64,000 bases of DNA, taken from positions 2,000,001-2,064,000 of the forward strand of contig NZ_CP084930.1 in NCBI RefSeq assembly GCF_023822065.1, given 5' to 3'. Positions 6,855 through 15,784 of the stretch are shown here, one piece after another (positions within the stretch are counted from its first letter, which is position 1; every line of letters begins with the position of its first letter). This DNA is from Sphingomonas morindae. GTDB lineage: Bacteria > Pseudomonadota > Alphaproteobacteria > Sphingomonadales > Sphingomonadaceae. The notes under the pieces are model-generated. The model saw nothing but the letters and a program-made list of their open reading frames with translations. It was not told the origin of the DNA and did not search any database. The translations under genes were made by a program, and so were the position numbers.

Positions 6855-8099
6855 ATGAGCGCTGAGGAAGAGGCAATCACGCAGGCGCGTTTAGCGGTTG
6901 GTCAGGTTTTTACCCCCGGATCGCCCGTTAACGAGCGAGATCTATTTTCTGGTCGGATCGAGCAGTTCAACTTCGTGTTGGATGCAGTGACGCAGCGTGG
7001 ATACCACGCGGTGATGTATGGCGAACGCGGGGTTGGGAAAACATCCCTTGCCAACGTGATAACAAGTGCGCTTGATCGCAGCGGCAAGTGGATAATCTCT
7101 CGCGTGACTTGCGACGTGTCAGACGATTACGCCTCTCTATGGCGTAAAGCTTTGCAAGATGTGGTCCTAACTAGGAGTAGGCCGGGTGTTGGCTTTAACG
7201 CTGAAGATACGACCGAGAATGGAAGATTAGTCGATCAGCTCCCTTTGGAGCTGTCTCCTGACAACATTCGACGTACGCTCATAGAGATGTCTTCCGCCAG
7301 CCCTATTCTCATCGTTTTCGACGAATTTGATAGAATAAGTTCAGATCGGACAACGACACTTATGGCAGACACCATAAAGTCTCTGTCCGACGTTGGTGTG
7401 GCGGCGACCGTTCTTCTTATTGGGGTTGCTGATTCCGTTGCGGAGTTGATCGAAGGGCATGCCTCAATAGAAAGAGTGCTTGTTCAAATTCCGATGCCTC
7501 GGATGTCAAAAGATGAGATTCTCGACATCATTTTAAAAGGCATAAGTCGATTGGGCATGAAGATTGATCAATCTGCCTGCGATGAGGTAGCCTCATTGTC
7601 CCAGGGGTTGCCATATATTGCGCATCTTCTCAGCCTGAATAGCGTGCGAGCAGCATTGCACCTTGATTCCCTGTTAGTTAAATCTGATCATGTAGCAAGT
7701 GGTATGCAGAGAGCGCTGGATCAATGGCAGCAATCAATCAAGGTATCCTACTACGAGGCTAGCAAGAGCCAGCAACCCGGCCATATATTTAAGGAAGTCC
7801 TTCTTGCCTGCGCCCTCGCTGAAGTTGATGAGCTTGGCTTTTTTACGGCGGCAGCTGTGCGGGCTCCTCTCAGGGCTATAACTAAGAAGAACTACGACAT
7901 ACCAAACTTTGCTCGGCACCTGAAAGAGCTGAGCGAGGCTGGCCGAGGGGAGCTATTGCAGCGGGTGGGCGAAACGAGAAGGATTCGCTACCGTTTTACT
8001 AGCCCGATCATGCGTCCGTATGTCGTTATCAGGGCTGTCGCTGAAAACTTGATTGGCAAAGCTGCTCTGAAGCAGATTCAGAAAACGACAACCGCGTAA
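6855..8099 (+). CDS. AAA+/STAND-like ATPase, element cargo
   Basis: A 414-residue protein. Walker A is GERGVGKT (residues 56-63), Walker B ILIVFDEFD (151-159), a sensor-1-like strand VLLIGVADS follows near 187, and the lid region is around 215-290. The C-terminal 100 residues (arginine-rich, RIRYRFTSPIMRPYV) look like a winged helix. This is the layout of the ORC/Cdc6- or AAA_16-type ATPases used in STAND-like sensors and many phage-defence proteins. The gene is clearly lower in G+C than its surroundings (23 of 60 bases in 7321-7380), has its own promoter and operator-like repeat, and lies between integrase and attachment site, the usual cargo slot. Function unproven; defence is an inference. 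Confidence 0.75.
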   Translation: MSAEEEAITQARLAVGQVFTPGSPVNERDLFSGRIEQFNFVLDAVTQRGYHAVMYGERGVGKTSLANVITSALDRSGKWIISRVTCDVSDDYASLWRKALQDVVLTRSRPGVGFNAEDTTENGRLVDQLPLELSPDNIRRTLIEMSSASPILIVFDEFDRISSDRTTTLMADTIKSLSDVGVAATVLLIGVADSVAELIEGHASIERVLVQIPMPRMSKDEILDIILKGISRLGMKIDQSACDEVASLSQGLPYIAHLLSLNSVRAALHLDSLLVKSDHVASGMQRALDQWQQSIKVSYYEASKSQQPGHIFKEVLLACALAEVDELGFFTAAAVRAPLRAITKKNYDIPNFARHLKELSEAGRGELLQRVGETRRIRYRFTSPIMRPYVVIRAVAENLIGKAALKQIQKTTTA

Positions 8100-8103
8100 A
8101 CAG

Positions 8104-8134
8104 AAAAACCCCGGCAGATCGCTGCCGGGGTTTT
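8104..8134. terminator. Strong rho-independent terminator
   Basis: CCCCGGCAG (8109-8117), loop ATCG, CTGCCGGGG (8122-8130), flanked by an A-run on the left and TTTT on the right, so it can act in both directions. It separates the ATPase gene from the NYN gene. Confidence 0.85.
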
Positions 8135-8180
8135 CCGTCAACCCTGAGAGCAGGGCGACATCGGTGAAAGGGCATCTAGG

Positions 8181-8897
8181 GTGAGCGAGCAAGTTTGTCA
8201 AGTGCCACCGCGCCCTCGTGCCGCGGTCTATGTCGACGGCTTCAACCTCTATCATCCGATTCACGACCTCGGGCCGGCTGAAAATCACCTCAAATGGTCA
8301 AGCCTCTGGACGTTGGGCAAAATGCTTGCCGAGCAAGTTAAGGCGGACCTAGTCAAAGTCGTGTTTTGCACTGCGGTTCCAAAGCATCTACCAGACAGTC
8401 GTGATCGTCATAATACCTTTAACAGGGCCCAGCGTTCTCAGGGCGTTGTCATATTAAAGGGTCACCATGTTCCTGATGATGGTGGCTATTCCGAGAAGCA
8501 GTCCGACATCAACGTCGCTCTGTCATTGATATTGGATGGTCTGGACAACGTCTATGATATAGCGATTGTCCTTTCTGCTGACTCGGATCAGGTGGCAACG
8601 GGCCACGCCTTCAGGAGGCGCCTCGCTCCCAGCGGAAAGCAGATGTTCTGCGCGGTGCCCTTGGGGCGATCGATGCCGATCGGCTTTTCGGAGCTTGGTG
8701 TGAAAAAGCTTGTCGTTACCAAGGCCATGCTTGAGACGTGCGTTATGCCGGAGCAAGTCGTTGGCGCAGACGGTTCCATCCGGCGACCGGCAGCCTACGA
8801 TCCTCCGGTTGGTTGGGTTCATCCGAATGATAGGCCGAAGCAGAAGCCGCCGAAGCCACCCAAGGCCTGGGGTAAGGCAGTGCGCACTTCAACCTGA
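8181..8897 (+). CDS. NYN-domain (PIN-like) putative ribonuclease, element cargo
   Basis: A 238-residue protein with the NYN/PIN-like acidic signature: AVYVDGFNLYH (Asp19), EKQSDINVAL (Asp109) and VLSADSDQV (Asp134/136). These are the metal-binding positions of NYN nucleases, relatives of LabA, MARF1 and VapC-type PIN RNases. The last ~50 residues are a basic, proline- and lysine-rich tail without clear fold. The GTG start at 8181 follows a short leader after a strong terminator, so it probably has its own promoter or relies on read-through. It is the last gene before the tRNA-Arg attachment site and, with the ATPase, forms the cargo of the element. The nuclease call is by motif; target unknown. 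Confidence 0.75.
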   Translation: MSEQVCQVPPRPRAAVYVDGFNLYHPIHDLGPAENHLKWSSLWTLGKMLAEQVKADLVKVVFCTAVPKHLPDSRDRHNTFNRAQRSQGVVILKGHHVPDDGGYSEKQSDINVALSLILDGLDNVYDIAIVLSADSDQVATGHAFRRRLAPSGKQMFCAVPLGRSMPIGFSELGVKKLVVTKAMLETCVMPEQVVGADGSIRRPAAYDPPVGWVHPNDRPKQKPPKPPKAWGKAVRTST

Positions 8898-8960
8898 TGT
8901 TCGCACCGGAGCAACACCGGACCACTTCCGGATACCTGACGCGACCACCCGCCGAAAAGT

Positions 8961-9037
<77 letters not shown>

Positions 9038-9175
9038 GTGGGCGGAGGCGTTAGCAGAGCCGCGCTTGGGCCGCCAGCCCCTTTGCGCCGCGCGGGCGGT
9101 GGTGGCTTTTTTCTGTCCGGGCGCCGGAACTGCGGGAGGCCTGCCGAACGTTGATCGACTCATGGGGAGAGTGTC

Positions 9176-9355
9176 GTGACACGTGAGGATGACAGGATTG
9201 TCGCGGTGGCGCTGCTGACCGAGGCGGAGGCCAAGGGACTGGGCGGCATGTTCCGCACCGTGTTCCGGGTGGATCGCGAGCCGGCGCTGTTCCACGATCT
9301 GCTCGCGGCGATCGACGCCGCCGAGGCGCGCGCCGCCGATCCGCGCCGCCGCTGA
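9176..9355 (+). CDS. Small hypothetical protein (59 aa)
   Basis: A 60-codon frame starting at GTG 9176 with GGGGAG about seven bases upstream. Codon use shows the strong third-position G/C bias of chromosomal genes here. The product is a short acidic/helical protein containing VALLTEAEAKGLGG, a central FRTVFRVDRE strand and a C-terminal Ala/Arg-rich helix. No known family is recognised. It lies on the chromosomal side of the tRNA-Arg gene and ahead of the enoyl-CoA hydratase-like gene, with an 80-base gap. Confidence 0.6.
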   Translation: MTREDDRIVAVALLTEAEAKGLGGMFRTVFRVDREPALFHDLLAAIDAAEARAADPRRR

Positions 9356-9435
9356 CAGGCGGCCGCCGCACCGGCCCCGCGCCGGGGCTGGCCCCGATCG
9401 CGCCGCCGGTCCATCATGGCGGCGAAGGAGAGGGG

Positions 9436-10194
9436 ATGATGGCAGTTGCGGTGGAGCGGCCCGCGCCGGGCGTGTTGGAATTGCGCCTGGCCCGGCCCGA
9501 GAAGAAGAATGCGCTGACCGGCGCCATGTATCGCCATTTGTGCGACGGGCTGCGCGAGGCGGCCGCGGATCCGCAGGTGGCGGTGGTGCTGATCCGCGCC
9601 GAGGGCGAGGATTTCTGCGCCGGCAACGATATCGGCGATTTCCTCCAGGCGGATGGCGCGCAGGCGGCGCTCGGCTTCGTGCGCGCGCTGGCGCTGTTCG
9701 ACAAGCCGCTGGTGGCGGCGGTGCAGGGCCGGGCGGTGGGCATCGGCACGACCATGCTGCTCCATTGCGACCTGATCTATGCCGCGCCCGACGCGCGCTT
9801 CTCGACGCCCTTCGTGACGCTCGGCCTGGTCCCCGAGGCCGCTGCCAGCCTGTTGCTGCCGGCGCGGATCGGCGCGACGCGGGCGAGCGCGATGCTGCTG
9901 CTGGGCGAGCCGCTCGCGGCCGAGGCCGCCGCCGGCGCCGGGCTGGTCTCGGCGCTGGTCCCGGGCGATGCGCTCGCCGAGACGGCACGCGCCAAGGCGG
10001 CCGCGCTGGCGGCGCTGCCGCGCGCGGCGGTGGTGGAGAGCCGGCGGCTGATGCGGGGCGATCGCGCAGCGATCGAGGCGCGGATCGAGGAGGAGGCGCG
10101 CTGCTTCCGGGCGGCGCTGTCCGGCCCCGACGCGCGCGAGGCCTTCGCCGCCTTTATCGAGAAGCGGCCGCCGCGCTTTGGCGGCGCCGCGTAA
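9436..10194 (+). CDS. Enoyl-CoA hydratase/isomerase family protein
   Basis: A 252-residue crotonase-fold protein. It shows the CoA and oxyanion-hole motif EDFCAGNDIGDF near residues 56-67 and the second oxyanion region AVQGRAVGIGTTMLLHCDLIYA around 95-116, followed by FVTLGLVPEAAAS, where the Glu near residue 135 fits one catalytic acid. Such enzymes hydrate or isomerise acyl-CoA intermediates in fatty-acid or amino-acid breakdown; the exact substrate cannot be read. Start is ATG 9436 or the adjacent ATG 9439, with GAGAGGGG upstream. It may be a single-gene unit ahead of ilvD, with an 81-base gap. Confidence 0.85.
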   Translation: MMAVAVERPAPGVLELRLARPEKKNALTGAMYRHLCDGLREAAADPQVAVVLIRAEGEDFCAGNDIGDFLQADGAQAALGFVRALALFDKPLVAAVQGRAVGIGTTMLLHCDLIYAAPDARFSTPFVTLGLVPEAAASLLLPARIGATRASAMLLLGEPLAAEAAAGAGLVSALVPGDALAETARAKAAALAALPRAAVVESRRLMRGDRAAIEARIEEEARCFRAALSGPDAREAFAAFIEKRPPRFGGAA

Positions 10195-10275
10195 GTTTGT
10201 GTCGCGGGGCCGCTAGAAACCGCCTGTTCATTGCGGCGGCGCGGCGCTAAGGCGGCGCCTCTTCGGAGATTTGCC

Positions 10276-12126
10276 ATGCCCGTCTATCGTTCCCGTACCA
10301 CCACCCATGGCCGCAACATGGCGGGCGCGCGCGGCCTGTGGCGCGCCACGGGCATGACCGACGCGGATTTCGGCAAGCCGATCATCGCCGTGGCGAACAG
10401 CTTCACGCAATTCGTGCCGGGCCATGTCCATCTCAAGGATCTTGGCCAGCTGGTTGCGGGCGAGATCGCCGCGGCGGGTGGGGTGGCCAAGGAATTCAAC
10501 ACCATCGCCGTGGATGACGGGATCGCCATGGGGCATGGCGGCATGCTCTATTCGCTGCCCAGCCGCGAGCTGATCGCCGACTCGGTGGAATTCATGGTCA
10601 ATGCGCATTGCGCCGACGCGCTGGTGTGCATCTCCAATTGCGACAAGATCACCCCCGGCATGCTGATGGCGGCGCTGCGCCTCAACATTCCCGCCATCTT
10701 CGTGTCGGGCGGCCCGATGGAGGCGGGCAAGGTGGTGGTGAAGGGCAAGACCCGCGCGCTCGACCTGGTGGACGCGATGGTCGTCGCCGCCGACGAGCGG
10801 TACAGCGACGAGGAAGTGGCCGCCGTCGAGCGCTCGGCCTGCCCGACCTGCGGCTCCTGCTCGGGCATGTTCACGGCCAATTCCATGAACTGCCTCACCG
10901 AGGCGCTGGGCCTGTCGCTGCCGGGCAATGGCTCGACGCTCGCCACCCATAGCGATCGCGAGCGGCTGTTCCGCGAGGCCGGGCGGCTGATCGTCGATCT
11001 CGCCAAGCGCTGGTACGAGGAGGACGATGTCACCGCCACGCCGCGCGGCATCGCGACGCGCGCCGCGTTCGAGAATGCGATGAGCCTCGACATCGCGATG
11101 GGCGGCTCGACCAACACCGTGCTGCACCTGCTGGCCGCCGCGCACGAAGGCGGCGTCGATTTCACCATGGCCGATATCGACCGGCTGTCGCGGCGCGTGC
11201 CCTGCCTGTGCAAGGTCGCGCCGGCCAAGGCCGATGTCCATATGGAGGACGTCCATCGGGCCGGCGGCATCATGGCCATTCTGGGCGAACTCGAGCGCGC
11301 CGGGCTGATCGACGCGCGCCAGCCGACGGTGCATGCGCCGACGCTGGCCGACGCGCTCGCGCGCTGGGACATCGGCCGCACCAATTCGGAGGAGGTGCGG
11401 CGCTTCTACCGCGCCGCGCCCGGCGGCGTGCCGACCCAGACCGCGTTCAGCCAGTCCGCGCGCTGGGAGACCTTGGACACGGACCGCCGCGCCGGCGTGA
11501 TCCGCGCCGCCGATCATCCCTTCTCGGCGGATGGCGGGCTGGCGGTGCTGTTCGGCAATCTCGCGCCCGAGGGCTGTATCGTGAAGACGGCGGGGGTGGA
11601 CGAAAACATCCTGCGCTTCACCGGCACGGCGCGCGTCTATGAGAGCCAGGATGCCGCGGTGGCGGGCATTTTGGGCAATCAGGTGCAGGCGGGCGAGGTG
11701 GTGGTGATCCGCTACGAAGGCCCCAAGGGCGGCCCCGGCATGCAGGAAATGCTCTATCCCACCAGCTATCTCAAATCCAAGGGGCTGGGCGCGGCCTGCG
11801 CGCTCATCACCGATGGCCGCTTCTCGGGCGGCACGTCGGGCCTGTCGATCGGCCATGTCTCGCCCGAGGCGGCGGAGGGCGGGCTGATCGCGCTGGTGGA
11901 AACGGGCGATCCGATCGTGATCGACATCCCCGCGCGCGTGCTGCGGCTCGATCTCGACGAGGCGGTGCTGGCGGCGCGGCGTGCGGCGATGGCGGAGCGC
12001 GGCGCCCAGGCCTGGCGGCCGCTGGGCCGCAAGCGCGCGGTGTCGCCCGCGCTGCGCGCCTATGCCGCGCTCACCACCAACGCCGCGCGCGGCGCGGTGC
12101 GCGACGTGGGCCAGGTGGAGCGCTGA
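10276..12126 (+). CDS. ilvD: Dihydroxy-acid dehydratase
   Basis: A 616-residue protein, the exact length of E. coli IlvD. It catalyses dehydration of 2,3-dihydroxy-isovalerate and -methylvalerate, the third common step of branched-chain amino acid synthesis, using an iron-sulfur cluster in the cytosol. The cluster cysteines are visible as CISNCDK (Cys118/Cys122) and [11 protein letters not shown] (Cys189, 192, 195). Start ATG 10276 has GGAG about seven bases upstream. It is convergent with ubiB and stands alone; no other ilv gene is in the window. Confidence 0.97.
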   Translation: MPVYRSRTTTHGRNMAGARGLWRATGMTDADFGKPIIAVANSFTQFVPGHVHLKDLGQLVAGEIAAAGGVAKEFNTIAVDDGIAMGHGGMLYSLPSRELIADSVEFMVNAHCADALVCISNCDKITPGMLMAALRLNIPAIFVSGGPMEAGKVVVKGKTRALDLVDAMVVAADERYSDEEVAAVERSACPTCGSCSGMFTANSMNCLTEALGLSLPGNGSTLATHSDRERLFREAGRLIVDLAKRWYEEDDVTATPRGIATRAAFENAMSLDIAMGGSTNTVLHLLAAAHEGGVDFTMADIDRLSRRVPCLCKVAPAKADVHMEDVHRAGGIMAILGELERAGLIDARQPTVHAPTLADALARWDIGRTNSEEVRRFYRAAPGGVPTQTAFSQSARWETLDTDRRAGVIRAADHPFSADGGLAVLFGNLAPEGCIVKTAGVDENILRFTGTARVYESQDAAVAGILGNQVQAGEVVVIRYEGPKGGPGMQEMLYPTSYLKSKGLGAACALITDGRFSGGTSGLSIGHVSPEAAEGGLIALVETGDPIVIDIPARVLRLDLDEAVLAARRAAMAERGAQAWRPLGRKRAVSPALRAYAALTTNAARGAVRDVGQVER

Positions 12127-12148
12127 GCGCGGCGGTCAGGGCGGGGCG

Positions 12149-12165
12149 GCGCCTGCCGCAGGCGC
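12149..12165. terminator. Hairpin between convergent ilvD and ubiB
   Basis: GCGCCTG-CCG-CAGGCGC is a perfect 7-bp stem with a 3-base loop in the 54-base gap between two convergent genes. No T-run follows, so terminator activity is only suggested by position. Confidence 0.35.
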
Positions 12166-12180
12166 GCGCGCCGCGCTGGG

Positions 12181-13710
12181 TCAGAGAAAATAGGTGAGCG
12201 CCGCCATCGCGCCCGCGCCGAGCAGGCCGCTGAGGAGATAGCGCCAGCCGCCGCCGAAGCGGATCACCTCGACCGCGCGCAGCGGCGGCGGCGGGGGGGC
12301 GGCGCCGGGGGCGGGATAGGCGTGCTCGATCCGCTCGATCAGATCGGGCAGGCGGGTCAGGAGGCCGGCGGCGCGGCGGATCCCGTCGGCGATCGCGGCT
12401 TCGGGGCCAAGCTCGTCGCGCAGCCAGCCGCGCACCAGCGGCGTCGCCACCTCCCACATATTGATGTCGGGCCAAAGGCCGATCGCCACGCCTTCGACCA
12501 TCACCATCGTCTTTTGCAGCAGCAGCAGATGCGGCTGGGTGGGCATGTCGAAATCGCGCGTGATGGTGAAGAGGCCGTCCAGCATCTGGCCGACCGAGAT
12601 ATCCTTCACCGCCTTGCCGCGGATGGGTTCGCCCACGGCGCGCAGCGCGGTGGTGAATTCCGCGATATTGTGATGCGGCGGCACATAGCCCGCCTCGAAA
12701 TGGATCTCGGCGACGCGCGCGTAATTGCCCGTGATGAGGCCGTGCAGGATCTCCGCGAGCCACAGCCGCGCCTGGCGGTTGATGCGGCCCATGATGCCGA
12801 AATCGATCGCCGCGATGCGCCCGTCGGCACGCGCGAAGAGATTGCCCTGGTGGAGATCGCCATGGAAGAAGCCGTCGACGATCGCCTGGCGCAGAAAGGT
12901 GCGCACCAGCGTTTCGGCGAGCGTGCGCGGATCGTGGCCCGCCGCGATCAGCGCCTCGCGGTTGGAGAGCTTGATGCCGTCGATCCATTCCAGCGTGAGC
13001 ACCCGGCGCGCGGTGCGATCCCAATCGATTTCGGGTACCTGGAAGCCCGGCTCCGCCGCCATGTTGCGCGCCAGCTCGCTCGCCGAGGCGGCTTCGCGCC
13101 GCAGGTCCAGCTCGCGTGCGGTCCATTGCTTGAAGGTTGCGACGACGAGCCGCGGCCGCAGCCGCGCGATCTCGCCGCCCATGCCCTCGGCCTGCGCGGC
13201 CGCCCATTCATAGGTATCGATCGCGCGGGCGAATTCCTCCTCCACCCCGGGCCGCAGCACCTTCACCGCGACGATCCGGCCATCGCTGGTGGTGGCGCGG
13301 TGGACCTGGGCGATGGAGGCGGCGCCGACCGGCTGTTCCTCGATCGCGGCGAACAGGCTGTCCAGCGGACGGCCGAGCGCCTGCTCGATCGCGGCGCGGA
13401 TCTGCGCGAAGGGCACGGGCGGCAGCGCATCCTGCAGCCGGTAGAGATCGATCGCGGCCTGCTCGCCGACCAGATCGGGGCGGGTGGCGAGCGCCTGGCC
13501 GAACTTGATCGCCGCCGGACCGATCGCCTCGAGCGCATCGGCATAGCGCGGCGCCGCCGGCACGCGCGCGCCGAGCCGGGCGAGCCGGGCGAGCCGCTTG
13601 AGCCGGGGCGGGGCGAGCGGATCCTGCTCGAGCCCGCGCAGCGCGCCATAGCGGCCGAGCGTGCGGCCCCAGCGCAACAGCCGCGCGACATGGGTGAGCG
13701 TGGTCGCCAT
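12181..13710 (-). CDS. ubiB: UbiB atypical kinase-like protein of ubiquinone synthesis
   Basis: A 509-residue member of the ADCK/UbiB family, needed for ubiquinone biosynthesis as an ATPase that helps the Ubi complex handle lipid intermediates. Visible marks are the KxGQ-type motif AIKFGQALATRPDLV (about residues 70-84), the alanine-rich loop GAASIAQVH, Lys in VAVKVLRPG, HGDLHQGNLF and DFGIMGRI as the catalytic and metal loops. A hydrophobic C-terminal segment (last ~25 residues) should anchor it in the inner membrane. It lies downstream of ubiE on the same strand, gap 46 bases, a conserved alphaproteobacterial pair. Confidence 0.93.
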   Translation of the reverse strand: MATTLTHVARLLRWGRTLGRYGALRGLEQDPLAPPRLKRLARLARLGARVPAAPRYADALEAIGPAAIKFGQALATRPDLVGEQAAIDLYRLQDALPPVPFAQIRAAIEQALGRPLDSLFAAIEEQPVGAASIAQVHRATTSDGRIVAVKVLRPGVEEEFARAIDTYEWAAAQAEGMGGEIARLRPRLVVATFKQWTARELDLRREAASASELARNMAAEPGFQVPEIDWDRTARRVLTLEWIDGIKLSNREALIAAGHDPRTLAETLVRTFLRQAIVDGFFHGDLHQGNLFARADGRIAAIDFGIMGRINRQARLWLAEILHGLITGNYARVAEIHFEAGYVPPHHNIAEFTTALRAVGEPIRGKAVKDISVGQMLDGLFTITRDFDMPTQPHLLLLQKTMVMVEGVAIGLWPDINMWEVATPLVRGWLRDELGPEAAIADGIRRAAGLLTRLPDLIERIEHAYPAPGAAPPPPPLRAVEVIRFGGGWRYLLSGLLGAGAMAALTYFL

Positions 13711-13756
13711 GCTCAGCCGCGCGCCGCGCGGTCCGGAAAAGCGGCGCTGCGCAAGT

Positions 13757-14488
13757 TCAGATCTTCCAGCCGCTGTGGATCGCCACCAGCCCGCCCAGGA
13801 TCGGCTCGACCGAGGCGCGGACGAAGCCGGCCTCCTCGATCATCGCCTTGAAGCGCGGCATGTCCGGAAAGCGGCGGATCGACTCGATCAGATAGCGGTA
13901 GCTTTCCTCGTCCTGCGCGATCGCCTTGCCGAGGCGCGGCACCAGATGGTGCGAGTAGCTGTCATAGACCTGCTTGAAGCCCGGCCAGGTGGTGGTGGAG
14001 AATTCGAGGCAGAAGAAGCGGCCGCCGCGCCGGAGCACGCGATGCGCCTCGCCGAGCGCGGCCGGGATATCGGTGACGTTGCGGATGCCGAAGGCGATCG
14101 TATAGGCGTCGAAGCGGCGATCCCCGAACGACAGGCGCTCGGCATTCTCCTCGGCCCAGAGCAGCCCTTCCAGCCCCTTGCGCCGGGCCCGCTCCATGCC
14201 CACGCCGAGCATGGCGGGGTTGATATCCGCCACCGTCACGTCCGCGCCGGCGCGCGCGAGGCGGAAGGCGATGTCGCCGGTGCCGCCGGCCATGTCGAGG
14301 ATGGCCTCGCCCGCGCGCGGCTTGACCCGACGCACGAACTGATCCTTCCACAGCCGGTGCAGCCCGCCCGACATGGCGTCGTTCATGATGTCGTAGCGCT
14401 TGGCGACGCGCTCGAACACGTCGCCCACCATGCGGGTTTTGTCCTCGCGGGCGACCTCGGCATAGCCGAAGGAGACGGTATCGGTCAT
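13757..14488 (-). CDS. ubiE: Ubiquinone/menaquinone C-methyltransferase UbiE
   Basis: A 243-residue SAM-dependent methyltransferase that adds the C-methyl group to the benzoquinone ring in ubiquinone synthesis. Motif I is ILDMAGGTGDIAFRLA, followed by the ADINPAMLGVG acidic strand; the family markers RVAKRYDIMNDAMSGGLHR near the N terminus and AFGIRNV in the middle are present. Start ATG 14488 gives MTDTVSFGY, the usual alphaproteobacterial beginning; the frame stays open far upstream but crosses mutM and rpsT and is not coding there. It is divergent from mutM (60-base gap) and followed by ubiB. Confidence 0.96.
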   Translation of the reverse strand: MTDTVSFGYAEVAREDKTRMVGDVFERVAKRYDIMNDAMSGGLHRLWKDQFVRRVKPRAGEAILDMAGGTGDIAFRLARAGADVTVADINPAMLGVGMERARRKGLEGLLWAEENAERLSFGDRRFDAYTIAFGIRNVTDIPAALGEAHRVLRRGGRFFCLEFSTTTWPGFKQVYDSYSHHLVPRLGKAIAQDEESYRYLIESIRRFPDMPRFKAMIEEAGFVRASVEPILGGLVAIHSGWKI

Positions 14489-14548
14489 GGCGCTAGCGCT
14501 TAGCCAGCCCTTGCCGCCACGGCAATCGGAACCTAGCTCAGCGCCACC

Positions 14549-15361
14549 ATGCCCGAACTTCCCGAGGTGGAAACCACCGTCCAGGGCCTTGCCGCCGTGC
14601 TGCAGGGCCGCCGCCTCACCCTGGTGACGCCGCGCCGCGCCGATCTGCGCCGGCCGATGCCGGCGGGGCTGGGCCAGCGGCTGACGGGCATGCGGGTGAC
14701 GGGGCTGGGCCGCCGCGCCAAATATGGGCTCATCCATGGCGATCGCGGCGAGACCCTGATCTTCCACCTCGGCATGTCGGGGCGCTGGCGGATCGATCCC
14801 GAGGCGCTCGGGCCGCACGATCATCTGGTGATCGAGACCGAGACGGGGCGGCGGCTGGCGCTCAACGATCCGCGCCGCTTCGGCTCGCTCGATCTGGTGG
14901 AGACGGCGGCGCTTCACGCCTGGCCGGCCTTCGCCGCGCTCGGCCCTGAGCCGCTGGGCGAGGGCTTTACCGCCGCCACGCTGCGCGCCGCGCTGGCCGG
15001 GCGGCTCGCGCCGATCAAGGCGCTGCTGCTGGACCAGCGGATCGTGGCCGGGCTCGGCAACATCTATGTCTGCGAGGCGCTCAACATCGCCGGGATCGCG
15101 CCGACCCGCGCGGGCGGCCGAATCGGGGCGGCGCGGCTGGAGCGGCTGGTGGCGGCGGTGCGCGAAACGCTCGTCGCGGCGATCGCGGCGGGTGGCTCGA
15201 CGCTGCGCGACTATGCCCGGCCGGATGGCGAACTCGGCTATTTCTCCAAGCAATTCCGCGTCTATGGGCGGGAGGGCGAAGCCTGTCCGTGCGGCGGCCT
15301 GGTGGTGCGGCGCGTGGATGGCGGCCGCTCCACCTTCCATTGCCGCAGCTGCCAGCGCTGA
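14549..15361 (+). CDS. mutM: Formamidopyrimidine-DNA glycosylase MutM (Fpg)
   Basis: A 270-residue base-excision repair enzyme that removes 8-oxoguanine and formamidopyrimidines. The N terminus MPELPEVET supplies Pro2 (nucleophile after Met removal) and Glu3. RRAKYGLI holds the DNA-binding lysine near residue 57, and GNIYVCEAL is the helix-two-turns-helix region. The C-terminal zinc finger reads ACPCGG ... FHCRSCQR; the first pair is CxC rather than the CxxC of E. coli, a spacing I believe other sphingomonads share. Directly upstream of rpsT, as in many Alphaproteobacteria. Confidence 0.96.
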   Translation: MPELPEVETTVQGLAAVLQGRRLTLVTPRRADLRRPMPAGLGQRLTGMRVTGLGRRAKYGLIHGDRGETLIFHLGMSGRWRIDPEALGPHDHLVIETETGRRLALNDPRRFGSLDLVETAALHAWPAFAALGPEPLGEGFTAATLRAALAGRLAPIKALLLDQRIVAGLGNIYVCEALNIAGIAPTRAGGRIGAARLERLVAAVRETLVAAIAAGGSTLRDYARPDGELGYFSKQFRVYGREGEACPCGGLVVRRVDGGRSTFHCRSCQR

Positions 15362-15460
15362 TCCTTGACGCGACTCGCTTAATCCCATAGGGGAGCCGCC
15401 TTTCCGGTTCGGGTGTGCCCGCGCCGCACACCCCTTTGACGTAGAGATCCGAGGAACCAC

Positions 15461-15724
15461 ATGGCGAACACGCCGCAGGCCAAAAAGCGCATCCGGCGCA
15501 ACGAGCGTCGCAACGAGATCAACGGGGCGCGCGTCAGCCGCATCCGCACCTTCGTGAAGAAGGTGGAGGCCGCCATCCTGGCCGGCGACAAGGCCGCCGC
15601 CGTCGAGGCGCTCAAGGTGGCCCAGCCCGAGATGCAGCGCGGCATCACCAAGGGTGTGCTTCACCGCAACACCGTGGCGCGCAAAGTGTCGCGGCTGACC
15701 AAGCGGGTCGCCGCGCTCGGCTGA
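15461..15724 (+). CDS. rpsT: 30S ribosomal protein S20
   Basis: An 87-residue, Lys/Arg-rich, all-helical protein that binds 16S rRNA in the small ribosomal subunit. It starts [17 protein letters not shown], the family signature, and ends [10 protein letters not shown]. The start ATG follows GAGGAACCAC. It sits between mutM and dnaA and is closed by a strong terminator. Confidence 0.98.
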   Translation: MANTPQAKKRIRRNERRNEINGARVSRIRTFVKKVEAAILAGDKAAAVEALKVAQPEMQRGITKGVLHRNTVARKVSRLTKRVAALG

Positions 15725-15748
15725 GCGCAGCCAGACTTCCATTCGTCA

Positions 15749-15784
15749 CAAAGCCCGTCGGTCCCCACGGACCGGCGGGCTTTT
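15749..15784 (+). terminator. Rho-independent terminator of rpsT
   Basis: AAAGCCCGTCGGTCC, loop CCAC, GGACCGGCGGGCTTTT: a 12-bp GC stem with one G-T wobble, extended by A-T pairs and a T-run. Confidence 0.85.

Larger units (their letters stand above)
1..8960. mobile_element. Right part of an integrated phage-like element at tRNA-Arg(CCG)
   Basis: Bases from the window start to the tRNA-Arg gene carry phage-type genes: many short, overlapping frames of unknown function, HNH-like, PP-loop, ASCH-like and Rmf/CrpP-like proteins, and a tyrosine recombinase at 5518-6759. The tRNA-Arg gene is on the minus strand with its 3' end facing this block, the usual arrangement when an element integrates into a tRNA 3' end. 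Chromosomal housekeeping genes start just beyond the tRNA. I found no second copy of the tRNA 3' sequence in the window, so the left attachment site and most structural genes, if any, lie to the left of base 1. Whether the element is a whole prophage, a satellite or a remnant cannot be told. Confidence 0.75.

Noticed and set aside
10228-11856. 542-codon frame antisense to ilvD
   Set aside because: Exact complement of a well-supported gene, His/Arg/Gly-rich low-complexity translation without motifs.
13757-15742. 661-codon minus-strand frame containing UbiE
   Set aside because: Only the last 243 codons match UbiE; the upstream part is antisense to mutM and rpsT and has no domain.
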